In this document: positions 11,216-22,349 of the stretch, piece after piece
How the letters are laid out: every line of letters begins with the position of its first letter
How positions within the stretch are numbered: position 1 is the stretch's first letter
Assembly: GCA_032988165.1 (NCBI GenBank)
Contig: JANTQF010000184.1
Location: 1-64,000, forward strand
Direction of reading: 5' to 3'
DNA length: 64,000 nt
Source of the DNA: Emmonsiellopsis sp. PD_33
Taxonomy: Eukaryota; Ascomycota; Eurotiomycetes; Onygenales; Ajellomycetaceae
Notes under the pieces: model-generated
Database searches by the model: none
Told to the model about the DNA's origin: nothing
What the model saw: only the letters and a program-made list of their open reading frames with translations
Translations under genes and position numbers: made by a program

Positions 11216-12875
11216 TCAAACAAAACACCTCCCCCAATCCCCCCCACCCCTCGCATAACTCAACCCCTCCACAAACTCCTCCAACCCACACCTCCCCAAC
11301 CCATCAACCTTACACCCATACAACGGCACCACCCGATCATTAACCAGCACCCTAACCATCTCCTTCCCCGCCACAGGCGCCGAATCACACACCATCTTCT
11401 CCACATACGCCCTCCCACCAAACGGCACCGTCCAAGCCGCCGAATAACCCCCCGTCTCCTCGGCACTCTGCACCGTCGTATTCGACAGCGGCATCGTCCC
11501 ATTAAGCAACCCCAGCGCCGTGAAGATGGACATCATGGTGTTATCGTGGCTAAAGTCCGCGTACAGGGATAGGTTTAGCGGGAACGTTGTCGGGTCGGAG
11601 TCCAGCGTGTGGTTTACGGTGGTGTGGTCGATGACGGGGGTGTTGGTTAGGCGGGCGATGAGCTCGTTGACGAAGCCGACGCCCTGGCTGGCGCCGAGAG
11701 GGTTGCCGGCGCTGTGCCCGTAGTATTTTCCTAGGGTGTTGTAGTAGTCGTATTGGGTCCATTCGGTGGAGGTGAAGAGGGAGCAGAAGGGGGAGATGGT
11801 GCGGGCGTCGGGGGTTAGGGCGATGGTGTGGAAGGAGCAGAGGTCCATGAGGAAGGGGATGTCTGTGATGGAGAGGTTGGCGCCGGGAAGATTCTTGGTT
11901 ATGCGAGAGAGGATGGGTGGGGCGAAGGTTGAGGCGAATTCTGCTTGGGCTGGGTGGGCGGGTTTGGTGGCTTCGAAGAGGTCGCAGTTGGAATGGTCCA
12001 GGGTATTGTTGGTATATGGCGTTTCGGGGATTATTACGCCCACAGATGGTTTTGTGGATTTATCTTTTGCTTGGGGGTCGGCGAGCTTTTGGGTGTGGAA
12101 GCCTGAAATGAATTTTTCGGCAGAGGCGATTACGCGCGGTGAGCCGGAGGCGCGGATGAAGATTTCGGAGTTTTGAGTTAGGTGTTGATAACGCTGGTAG
12201 AATCTTGCGCCAGAGTCGACCATTTGGGATTCTCCAAAAGGGGTGAGATCATCGGCTAGGAAGGGGTAGTCGAATTTCTCTAGAAAGGTGAAATCGCCGG
12301 TGTAGTGCTCGGTGCTATCCTGAACCCGCTGGATGAGTTCCGAGTAGACTGCGTTTTTATTTTTGGTGGGATGCCTTGCTCCGTGTCTAGAGAGCACTTG
12401 GGCAAAGGTAACGGTACAGCCAACTGGGACTGCGGGGGAGATCTCGGAGCTGGGGCCTAGAGAGAAAAAAGGGGAATATTGGCCCCAGAGTTGGGAGTAC
12501 TGTTTATGGCACTGGTAGCCCCTTTCAACTGTGTTGCAGATTAAATTTCCGCTCGAACTGCGGGTAATGCTATTTCATACTCATAATCAGTAAACGACAA
12601 ATTCAGGTCAAACCCATCAAATGCAAGAAAGGGGCCACGTACAATCCGACTAGGAACCCCCCACATATGAGCATTAGCCCTACCACAGAAACGACAACCA
12701 CCCAGCGCTCCCTTACAGAGTAACTATGATTCTTCAATCCAAAGAACAACCATCTTCGTTTGCCATTGTTCTTGTCGAGGTCGAGTGATGATGATCGTGA
12801 CTCGACATCTTGCAACCTTTCCTCGTCTGTATCATGATACGCTAGCAGCGCAGTGCGGTCGTTGACGTTTGCCAT
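11216..12875 (-). CDS. Histidine acid phosphatase / 3-phytase with N-terminal membrane anchor (2 exons)
   Basis: The model joins 12643..12875 and 11216..12557, and gives 524 residues. The enzyme should release phosphate from phytate or other phosphoesters. The catalytic motif RHGARHP lies at residues 135-141, and the His-Asp proton-donor motif (DFSHDNTM) at 412-419. The stretch CNTVERGYQCHKQYSQLWGQ and the C-terminal GLSYARGGGDWGRCF match Aspergillus PhyA-type phytases. Many Asn-X-Ser/Thr sites suggest an extracytoplasmic domain. Residues 1-57 are polar and lack a cleavable signal peptide. Residues 58-77 are strongly hydrophobic, so a type II membrane protein is likely. The donor GTACGT at 12642 and acceptor CGCAG give phase 2. 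A second possible donor at 12613 breaks the frame and was rejected. Confidence 0.9.
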
Positions 12876-15452
12876 AGCTATTGCGAGATCATCCCGAAAG
12901 GCGGAAGAAACCACGCCTTTCCGTAACATATATCACCGCGAACAGATATCCAGATCCTTGTCCCAACGAGACCATCACAGGGCAAGAAGAACAGGTAATA
13001 CTATCGGAGAAATGGCAGGGAAATAAGTAGATGAAAAGGGAGAGAAAAAGACAAGAAAAAAAAGAAGAAGCCAAGAATTTAAATATCAGCAGCCATCAAC
13101 TGAATAAAAGCAAAAATATATTGAAATCCCGACGGAATCCCAAGAATCAGACGGTCGTACAAAGACGAAGTATATCTGGCGTTGTCCTCACATGCGCCTG
13201 TGATTGGCCAGAGAGTGCTCGCTTGACTTTCCACAATGAGTTATGCATAAACAACCTTAATGCATCATCAGGTGACTGCACAACTGTTTACGTCATCTAA
13301 GAACGCAGTAGTTTCAGTGTTGAAAATGTGGTGAAAGTGTTGGTGTTGGGGCCTAGTAAATCGGCGGGATGCGCAATAGGTAGATCGGGCGAGCTGAAAG
13401 GAGAAAGAAGTTGCTCGGGAATGGGTTGGGAGGACGGTTTAATATAACTATCCAGCTCGGGATCCAGGGTGGGACAGGGACGTGGGCGCGTCCGAGAGGG
13501 GCAATGTAATGGAGGAATAGGGCGGAATATATAAAGTGCTGTATTTGGGGCGGGTAGTATCAGGTCATCTAGTTAGAAGCGTGATCTTGTGATACTCACT
13601 GGAGAATTCCTGGTTGTGGTACTGCGCAGGTTGAACGAGGAGAGTCTCCACGGGCGTCTCGAGTCGTCAACATCGACACCAGCCCAAAGAATTCTACAGC
13701 AAGAACAGGAGAATCCGAAAAGACTTCCAAGATTGCCAGCCAGCCTAACCAGCTGTGATTCTGAAACGGCCAAAACTGCATCTATTTTCCAACCAACGAG
13801 ACGCCGAAGAAACCAAACTCGATTACCTAATATCGAGAATAATACCTTAAACCGAATCCGGCCTAGCGTGTTCACCCGGATGCACGTGCTTCATGCAAGT
13901 CACCTGACACCAAGCCAGCCCTAATTGCCTTTGCCGCAAACGGCAACCTTGGACGTTCCCCGGACCAGGTGTGCAGGGCCCGACCCGATTGGCTGGGTCT
14001 GGCGCTGCAGATGGGCGGATGGCGCGCAGCTGGGCACGGTCAGGTGATATCAGGATTGGATTGGCCATTACGCGGAAAAGGAGCACAGGCAGAAATCTTG
14101 ATTCTTGATACTGGTTACTACTGTTTGTTTGTTTTGTTGGTAGAGAAGCAGCAAAAACACGAGCAGATAAATCAAATATATGTACGAAACTAGTAGTATT
14201 GGTAGCATTCTTAGTTCGCGGGCAGATTTAATAATAATGGAATATTTCACACTGAAATAGGAAAAACAAAAACAAGGGGAGAACAAGAATGGACAGGAAT
14301 AACGTAAAATGAATGGCTTCGCTCTTAGCACAGAGGCAAGAGGAGAGAGTGCGGATATGTGATGATGATAGGCACTTGGCAAGGAATGACAATTTTGTAC
14401 AGACATAGTGCATATGGCTTGTTTGTAGCCTTGAACTCAAGTGGAAGTTCTGGTAGGTCATGGTGTAATGGAAAAGAAGGGAGGGATCTTTCCAACCTCC
14501 TTCGAAGCCCGCATCCAATCGAAAGGCGAATAAGAAAAAGCGTGGAACAGACGGGAAAAAATGGATACCGCCCTAATGCGCCGTCCGATCTATACATATA
14601 TATGAGCGCCGAATTCCCCCCAAAAAGCAGAACAGAGGCAAAATTCGCTGCTCCATTGGAATGACAGGAGGAGAAACGGGAAAACAGGTAACAAATATGG
14701 AGGCAGGAGAATGTTCAGATGCAGATTTGACGAGCGGAGGGAAAAGAAATAATATAAACAATGGGACTGCGTTATTCAGAGGGGCAAATCACCCATGCAT
14801 CCCAGGGTATCAATGATAATAAAAGACGGAGAGTTGAAAAGGAGGGGTGGGCGGGCTGAAGCCGATCTACCCTGCCCGCAGTAAACCCCAATCCAGAAAA
14901 TGCAATGGCCCAGAGCCCAACACCTCATCCGGCACCAATCAAGCATAGTACACCCAAAAGAACCAAAGGATAAAGGAATGTAGAAGGAAATTAAATGAAA
15001 ATGAAAAAGGGATAACAAATATAAAGGGCAGAGAGGACTCCGGGTGTTTCGAATGTGCGCCAGAGGACCCCGAGGGAGAGATGGATAGGGGTGTGTGAGA
15101 AAGAGAATGAGAGAGAGATTCGCGAATGGCGTTTGGAGGAAATTTTTGTTTTCGACCGGGTTCGGGCGAGCGTGATTGAATAAAAGGCAGGCTCTTGTAC
15201 TAAAGACAATAGCAAAAAAAATGAAACAAAGAAACTGGGACAAACAATAACTGATTTGACGCCTTCCATAAGGTTGCCCTCGTTTTACCATAGTAAACCT
15301 CTGTATGTCAAAGTGCACGCAAAAATGACTGTGATCCCATGCATATTGTGACACTGAAAGGAAACTTGAAAACAAATAATAAAATCCATCTGCCATCGAA
15401 AGCCGTGGCTGCCCGCGGCAGATTCAATCCCTGCCCTCGTAAAGAGTCCCGA
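12876..15452. other. 2.6-kb intergenic region between phytase and bZIP genes
   Basis: No coding gene is convincing here. It should contain the phytase promoter at the left and the 3' UTR of the bZIP gene at the right, where A-rich sequence runs from about 14200 to 15400. Several 90-200-codon open frames exist on both strands (for example 13589..13924 and 14776..15396). They lack family resemblance and conserved-looking composition. Confidence 0.45.
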
Positions 15453-17261
15453 TTAGGGACCAGGATTCCAGCTCCTGTCGTGTGGCTCTCGCGAAGGGTT
15501 GAGTGGGGGTAAGGATGATTCGGAGGGAAGGGACGTTACTGCGTAGAGCGCTGGCGGAGCTATCCGCATTTCAGGAGGAATAGATGTAGGTGGGCTGGAT
15601 GTAGTCCACGAAGATGGATGAGATCCTTGATGGGGTGGAGGGCCGGCACCATACGGGTTGGGCTGAGCGGGCGCCGCTTGGGGCAGGGGCATTCTTGTAG
15701 GGCCGGAACTTGTTCTTTGTCGAACATGCCTTTCAGAACTTTCCCGCTCTGACTGTTCCCTCCACGATTGTTCCCCTTCGGATTCTGATATTTGAGGAGG
15801 CGGTTGGCGAATGCGAGGAGACTGCGGTCGCGTTGGCACGCGACTCATCCCCATCTCCCTAGCATAAAGGTCCCTAAAGAAATCTCGTTCTGCACGGTAA
15901 AAATCTCTTTCGTCCGTAAGGTATTTCAATTGTTCCTCTTGCCTTTTCAGAGTCTGCATCTGTTCCATTTCTCCTGCCTTTTTCCTCTGGCGGAATCGTT
16001 TCGAAGCACAGCTATTCTTCCTTCGTTTCTCGGCCGCTTTCAAAGACCCTGAATCATAGTCGATCGGAATAGGCACTCGGCCTTCGCCTGTTTCAATGCT
16101 TAACGGAGGTATATTACGAACACCACCTTCAATATGATAAAGACGCCCACCCTCAAGTGGTAAACGACCTCGAGTTATATCACCAATAAGTGCGCCACTT
16201 GGAGGTTGGGTTAGAGTCGTCAATGGCTGTTGAAGTAAATGAGTAGAGCCGGGCGCAGGTGACGGGGGCCCAAAATGGCTGACTGCTGAATGGGGAGTGG
16301 TTGGCGTTGTAGTTTGAGATAGTGGTCTTCTTCGTCCAGTGACCGATCGTGGGTCATTGGCAAAGCCGGTCGGCGGACCGGAAGGATGGGAAATGGAGTA
16401 TCGTATAGCAGGCGGGGTCTCGAGAATGGTGCGCGGAGATTCTGTATAAGGATGTTGGAGAGGAAGGAATGGCGTTTGTTCAACGTGCATGGTTCCCGGG
16501 ACTGGGGCGAATCTAGCGCCCAAGCTCGCTGCTCGTACGGCCGGAGATCTTGGGGTTAATATCCGACGATGCTGAGATCTTGGGGACCACATGGTACGCT
16601 CAAGTTGGGAAATTGGACGATCTGGTTGAGAGGATGTTCCCATAGGGGAGGGTGTGGTATGTGGATGGCTCAGCGGAGAAGGAGATGTGGAAGGCAGGAG
16701 TTCTTGACCATCACGACTGCTCTGTCGCGAAGAGGATTCCATCGCCAAGCTATGTGAAGGATTTAAGATCGAATGCACTCCTATAGAGCGCGGCGGGAGC
16801 GGAAGACCTCCTCGTTCCGCACTGCCTGGGGTCCGCCATACAGATGGCTCTGGGGGAGTGGCGGCACCACCCGCTAGGGTGGCTGTGGCAGATTCCCTGC
16901 CATGTTGTGATTCTCGCGTACTAGAGCCGTCTTCGTTTCGTTCCTGCGTAGATGAAGCTGTCGTCCCGAGGGTTTTGGGATCTTGATGTAGGGGACCGCC
17001 GGCCAGAAATTCCAAGGCATGTGGCCGCTGCGACATAAGCTCCTGATCTCCTCCGAGGGATCGCTTTCGTGAGACGGAACATGGACGAGCCTTCCCTCCC
17101 TCTTGGAAACTACGGCTCTCAAATGATCGAAGATGAGAGAGGGAGGGCGAGCGGTTCTGGTCGGGGTAAAATGCGTTGAAGTTGTGGTCACGCGCTGGTA
17201 GCGATGTAGGTCGGGTGTAGTCAAGGTGGTGTAGGCTACTGCGGATTCCTAGAACAGCCAC
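15453..17261 (-). CDS. bZIP transcription factor (5' end incomplete)
   Basis: A 602-codon open frame encodes a bZIP protein. The basic region EKRRKNSCASKRFRQRKK lies about residues 411-428 of this frame. A short coiled coil follows, with repeated hydrophobic positions and many charges (MQTLKRQEEQLKYLTDERDF). The N-terminal half is Ser/Pro-rich and includes SIGVHSILNPSHS, a short linear motif seen in several fungal regulators. The frame has no ATG at its 5' end (it begins at a GTG) and the coding-like sequence RPCSVSRKRSLGGDQE precedes the first in-frame ATG at 17036. An upstream exon, joined at an acceptor such as TTCTAG near 17250, is therefore likely. Targets cannot be told from the sequence. 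It lies at the edge of the gene-poor zone. Confidence 0.85.
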   Translation of the reverse strand: MAVLGIRSSLHHLDYTRPTSLPARDHNFNAFYPDQNRSPSLSHLRSFESRSFQEGGKARPCSVSRKRSLGGDQELMSQRPHALEFLAGGPLHQDPKTLGTTASSTQERNEDGSSTRESQHGRESATATLAGGAATPPEPSVWRTPGSAERGGLPLPPRSIGVHSILNPSHSLAMESSSRQSSRDGQELLPSTSPSPLSHPHTTPSPMGTSSQPDRPISQLERTMWSPRSQHRRILTPRSPAVRAASLGARFAPVPGTMHVEQTPFLPLQHPYTESPRTILETPPAIRYSISHPSGPPTGFANDPRSVTGRRRPLSQTTTPTTPHSAVSHFGPPSPAPGSTHLLQQPLTTLTQPPSGALIGDITRGRLPLEGGRLYHIEGGVRNIPPLSIETGEGRVPIPIDYDSGSLKAAEKRRKNSCASKRFRQRKKAGEMEQMQTLKRQEEQLKYLTDERDFYRAERDFFRDLYAREMGMSRVPTRPQSPRIRQPPPQISESEGEQSWREQSERESSERHVRQRTSSGPTRMPLPQAAPAQPNPYGAGPPPHQGSHPSSWTTSSPPTSIPPEMRIAPPALYAVTSLPSESSLPPLNPSREPHDRSWNPGP

Positions 17262-20200
17262 GATGAAGGTTTCGAAGCAAACAAAAAAAAAAGTCCCCCA
17301 GAAAGCAGGCTTCTAGAAACCGACAAGCTCGCTGGGTAACAAAAAGGTACAGGGCCCTGCAGGATTTAAATGAAGGCGTCAAAGCAAAGCAAAAAGAGCG
17401 TCGGTCCGGCGTTAGGGAGAGCAAAGTAGCTTGCACGTCTGCATGGACAGTGTGGCAATGCAGAAAGGGAGACTTATTTTGAGGGCAAGGAAAGGGCGGT
17501 ACTTTCGAAAACGGGATCTTCAAGCGGTCATGTACCAAAAAAGAAAAGTGAAAAGAGAAGTAAAAGCAAGACGAGAGGGAGCAGGGTGAGTTAAGTCACC
17601 CACGCTCTGAGACTGGATCACCGCTGCGTCTCCGTAGTTTGGCGCTGGTACAAAACCTAGCCAGGACGTGGGAACGAACGGGGCCGGGGATTGCGGAAGG
17701 AGTCCTTTGGTGAAGAGCATGATCTTGGCGTGATGAAATAGCACGGCCTTAGCCGCAGATAATGGGCCACAGGGACATGCGAAGGGTGCCCGCGAGAATG
17801 GTTAAGGGGGGGTGATAGTGGACCCGACAGTTGCGCTTGGATGCCCGCCGGAGACCGGCAATTGGGTCAGAGTTTAAAAAGCCTGGCGTGGATGGCTCTG
17901 CTGAGAGATCGTTGGCTTTTGTTGCACAGTCCGTCGTTTTTATCCTTCCACCATCCATCCCAGCTGTTTTGTCAGGACCCACTCAGTTTTGGACTTGTTG
18001 AGTGGTGACTTGACCGTCACTGATGCAAGATTGGCAAATGCAGGTTCCTGGTAAGGAGGCTGGTCCTGCGAACAGCGGTGTTTTTGTCACTCTGCGAGTT
18101 GCGACGATTTGCTAGCCCTTCTCTGTAATCCTCCGGCAAAATCTCCTGTTATTAATGACAGGGAGTAATTTTGCCCTCATCAAGCTTCTTCGTCCTCTTT
18201 GCCTTCTTGCAAACCAATGAAGCACTTCATGGTGTATCCTCAACTCCTCCAGACTCCAGTCGGTGATGGTATTGAATTTGAAGGCCAGGACAATGAGGCC
18301 CATCATCGACAAATCACGTTCAAATAAATGGCCACAAACCGCTAACCAACGTGTCGTGTGGTCGCTGCGCTGCTATCAGCATAATTCCCAATGATTGTCC
18401 ATGAAGCTTGTAGCGAGCGACGATTCACGAAATGGCACAGGGACAAAGCCACGAGCACAAACCATGCATGATGTGCAGTCAGGGTAATTTATGAGATTAC
18501 TGCGATGGACTGTTAACGCTGGCCCTTTATCGTTATCAGTCTCCCTTGGGAATTGCTCGTCATATTCTCTATTAAGAATTAAAATCTCCCAAATAACTGC
18601 TATCTTCTGCGAGGCTGCGAGGTCAGAATATCCTTGGAGACCAAGCAGGGGGCAGTCATGAAACTCTCATAGAATCTTGTTTCCATTCAGCTCATGATGT
18701 ATGCAAATGTGGTTGAGTTGTCTCCCCCTCCTGAGCCGCCATTAATAACTGCTCCATCTGGGGTCGTCAGCTATCATCCGTCAAAGGCGCCAGGTCTTAG
18801 CGTGTGTTCCATAAAGCTACCCTGCAAAAACCTTTTCCAGAGGCGGTTGGGGGGCATCCGTCAACGAGGCCACCCTCGGTGGGTCTTCAAAAAAGCTCGT
18901 TGGGTCCAGGGGACTGGTATCAGGCACCAGTTGGGCAGGAAGGTCGAAGAGGCGGCTATCGCTACTGGTCCTGGTACCGCTTTTTGGAGAACTTCGCCCC
19001 GATGAAATTCTTCAAAAAAGAGGTGGTTATCGACATGAGGAGTACCGGCTTGATCTTCACCCAAATACTGGGTTTATTGGTTTCGTTGTCCAATGAAGTC
19101 TAGTGATGTTCTTGAGTTCAGTACCACCGATTGCCTGGAGGTCATGTTCTTCGAAGTCGATCGCATTGCCCTAGAAATACCAACCGAGCGCCGTCGAAAC
19201 ATAGATACGCCAGAGAGGGTCCTGTCGTTCCAGGCGAAGGGAAGCAGATTTTTGGCCAGGATTCAGGAATAATGGAGACGAGCGGATAGCAGCAGAGGCT
19301 GACCATGAGTATTATTATAATTATTATTGTTGTTGTGTTAAGGAGAACAGTTACTCCTCTTGATTCCTAAAATATAAGCCTTATTGAGTCTTTCACTTTC
19401 TACCGCGAGATGCACGTTGTTGCAATGATTGGCGTATGCATAGCATGAGGAACGCTTCAAAAGTTAACACCATATGTGAGATGTATTAAACGATCAGGGT
19501 CCCGTCAGGCTTTTCTGTGGCGTATGTTTTTTATCGACGCACAGAGCTCGATAACCCCGCAGTGGAATTTGTACGGATTTATCATGGGGAATCAGCTCCA
19601 GGATTGGACCGTAGCAATGGTAGGAAGAACCAACAGTTCTATGAACGGTGAGACGCAAAGGAGCGCCGAAGCTTCGCTGGGGTCAACTGACAAAAAGTCG
19701 TTGTCCGGATATCAAGAAAATAGTCAGGAGGCGAAGCGGCGGTATCCGTAGAGCTAGTGGTATTTCACCACTGACGAACAAAACGGACACCTTCGCGGAA
19801 ATTCTTTCGACTGAATTCATCGCGACAAGTTCCTCAAGTCTTAAGGGAGGCTTCATCAATGCCAGTGGTGAATGGAAACAAGTTCGGGATTCTTGAGCCA
19901 GGCAAGCTCATCGTTATGTCATAGAACAACAGTTTTCCGCCCGTTGCGAGGACGAGCATTGCTGGTCGAAGCCGATGACAAAGTAAGACGGATAGTTATA
20001 ACCTGTGATTCGAGCTACTTATTGTTACTCTGGTCGACCAACATTCGTGCCTTCCAAGTTCCAACGGGTTGATTTGCGGCCACTGAAGATATGCACAGTT
20101 ACGGGTTTAACTATGCTAGTAAGGAATGCAAGTTGTTTTATGTCGAGAATAATGGTTGTTCGAATTCCAAGATGGAAAGAAGAATTGGCGGTGCGCTGCA

Positions 20201-20922
20201 CACGTTCAAAACGCCATGTAAATGCGCGTCTGTAATGTATGGTCTGGTTCAACGGACACGCTCTGCACGTTGCGTAAGTTGGTTTCTCAGAAGGACTCCA
20301 GGTACAATGCATCGCGTCCTCTGTTGGCATCGTCCACGATCCATCAAAGTCGCGTGTTCGGCAATTATGAAGCGAGCTATCAAAGCCAACTTATTCGCCT
20401 CTCCTCAAGAAACTATCCACTTGAACGTTTCATCAGACTTTTTGTCATCGCGGATTCCCTTCGAAATTGAAGAGGGAGGGCCCAAGGATAGCTGCGAGTG
20501 ATTGGTTCCCAGCGCAGCACCCCACCGAATGCAAGTTCGGTCATGTGCTCTTCATCGCACCATATCCTTGGGAAGGGAATTGAACGGTGTGCAACTTCGA
20601 GCTAGCCGCTAAGCTCGAGTTGAACCCGGAACCAGGAAACAAAGATGACGCCTCCTTCATGAATCATTCCCCTTAAAAATACCCGCGAAATGCTTATTGG
20701 ATGTGCCATGGTAATATGTTGCACTCCAGAGAGGCAAACCAACAAACTTGGTAATTGACTCAGAATGCCGCGGGTCTCGAGCTTGCAGTCCAGTGGCAGG
20801 AGCTCTCACAAAACCTTGGCCCCATCCGAATTAACGATTTGTATCCGACTGCGGGGCATCGTATGCCCCGGAATCCAGCCCCTGATTAATAACAAGTGGC
20901 CTATGTTTGTTCAGCCTGAGAC
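17262..20922. other. Gene-poor region upstream of bZIP; possible upstream bZIP exon and decayed sequence
   Basis: At 17520-17744 on the minus strand there is a coding-like fragment starting MLFTKGLLPQSPAPF that could be a first exon or upstream open frame of the bZIP gene. I could not fix its junction. From about 18300 to 20900 the base composition is normal and CpG is present. Open frames of 70-136 codons occur on both strands without recognisable domains. This could be decayed genes or plain spacer. A short (ATT)n-like tract is at about 19313-19336. Confidence 0.35.
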
Positions 20923-20925
20923 CAA

Positions 20926-20941
20926 GGCCGTGTTCAGTGCA
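20926..20941 (+). repeat. Left terminal inverted repeat of the large Harbinger element
   Basis: The sequence GGCCGTGTTCAGTGCA is identical to the left end of the 415-bp element at 30787. It still carries a CG that the right repeat has lost. Confidence 0.9.
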
Positions 20942-21289
20942 GAGAGCTTACCTTACCACCTGAGAGGTGCAAAAGTGGATCATAATCTCATACACATGAA
21001 GATAGCATATATAGCATATATTTCAACTCCACTGTGGCACTGCAGGCACTATACCAGATTAATGTTAGTTTTTGAATATCAAATCATGTTACAATACAAT
21101 GAAAACAGCTATCTTCTTTAATTTCCATGATTTTACATGTCAAAAATAGAAAATATGGTAGATTTAAACTATATCTTATCACCTTACAATATTAAATCTA
21201 ATGGAATTTAACTCACCCAACATTTAAATTCCTCAACCCTACTGAATACACTAATTCCAACACATATCACCACTAATACTACTCAGGAG

Positions 21290-22340
21290 GAGGAGGTCTA
21301 TCCATAGGATTCCTCAGGTAATAATAAGATTACCCAGTCAATACAGGCCATACTATCTGCCACACAGTCTATATAGAGCAGGCATAGGAAGACTGATAAA
21401 AAGAATACCTATATCCTTATTAAGTGGACTGTAGTAATAGAATAGACCCTGTTGGATAGCCTACTAAAGACCATATATAAGGAATTCAAGTTAGATAGAG
21501 GCTTTAAAGCTCAGAGTTAATAGTTAGCAGTGAAGGCTGTATAGAATATTACATATCAAACTGTGAATAGATAATAGCTTACTGATTGTTTTGCACACTT
21601 TAAATCTCTATATAGATTATGAGAGAAGTATTAAAATTAAATATCTAATTAATCATATAATTTAGTGAAGAAAACCTATATTAATTTCTTAAAAATGATG
21701 AATAAATATTTCAAAAAATATCTAAATATAGAGGAGTTTCACAGCTACAGGCCTTCTTATAAGGACTGCCTTAAACAATTCCTTAATAGTAAGATGGTAA
21801 TAGGGAAAATGGGAAATATATAGCTAGTTTTACCACTATTTGAAAGTGGATCTATATAGTTGCAGAAGACAGTAATAACTATAATGATAATTCCATGTAA
21901 ATTACTCTATTATTATTATAAATAGTATTATTATTACTAGTAACACTAAGAGTACTATTATCATTATTATTAGCATTAAAATCTGCAAGTTCTAATAGTA
22001 GAAGTTCATTAAGGATAAAACACATTCAAGATAGTAGTCTGGCAGCTAGTATCAAGAAATTAGAGGATAAAATCATGAAATCTACAGAGGTTAGTATATA
22101 GAAGGCTAAGGATATAATGAATGCCTTGAATTTATTCTTTCAGAAGATTTAGAAGCTCTTACTTGCTGAGTAGAAGTTATATCATGCTAGACTCATTACA
22201 TTCTTTCTCTATTACTTTCTCTATATTAATTAATCAAGCAACTCATCTGATACTTGCATAGTTATATCATTAAACTCCTGCTATAAGTTCTAACAGTCAA
22301 TAATTTCCTCTTCAAGCTTCAAGTCTCCATAGATTAACCA
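21290..22340 (+). pseudogene. Relic of the Harbinger Myb/SANT-like DNA-binding protein
   Basis: Around 21418 a frame reads IKWTVVIE then a stop, then TLLDSLLKTIYKEFKLDRGFKAQ, with further stops at positions where Gln, Trp or Arg would be expected. It continues with AHFKSLYRL. This is the pattern of the Myb/SANT-like domain (WT..ER.LLDLL....GFK..AW..V....N) that accompanies Harbinger transposases in fungi and plants. Downstream, a Ser/Asn-rich linker (SASSNSRSSLRIK, about 21985) and a helical tail (AASIKKLEDKIMKS) follow in the + direction. Stop codons are mostly TAG/TAA, consistent with C-to-T decay. Confidence 0.65.
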
Positions 22341-22349
22341 GTAGCAGTA

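Noticed and set aside
12603..12642. Longer first exon of the phytase gene using a donor at 12613
   Set aside because: Joining it to any nearby acceptor meets a stop codon (TAA) before the catalytic domain; the GTACGT donor at 12642 keeps frame.
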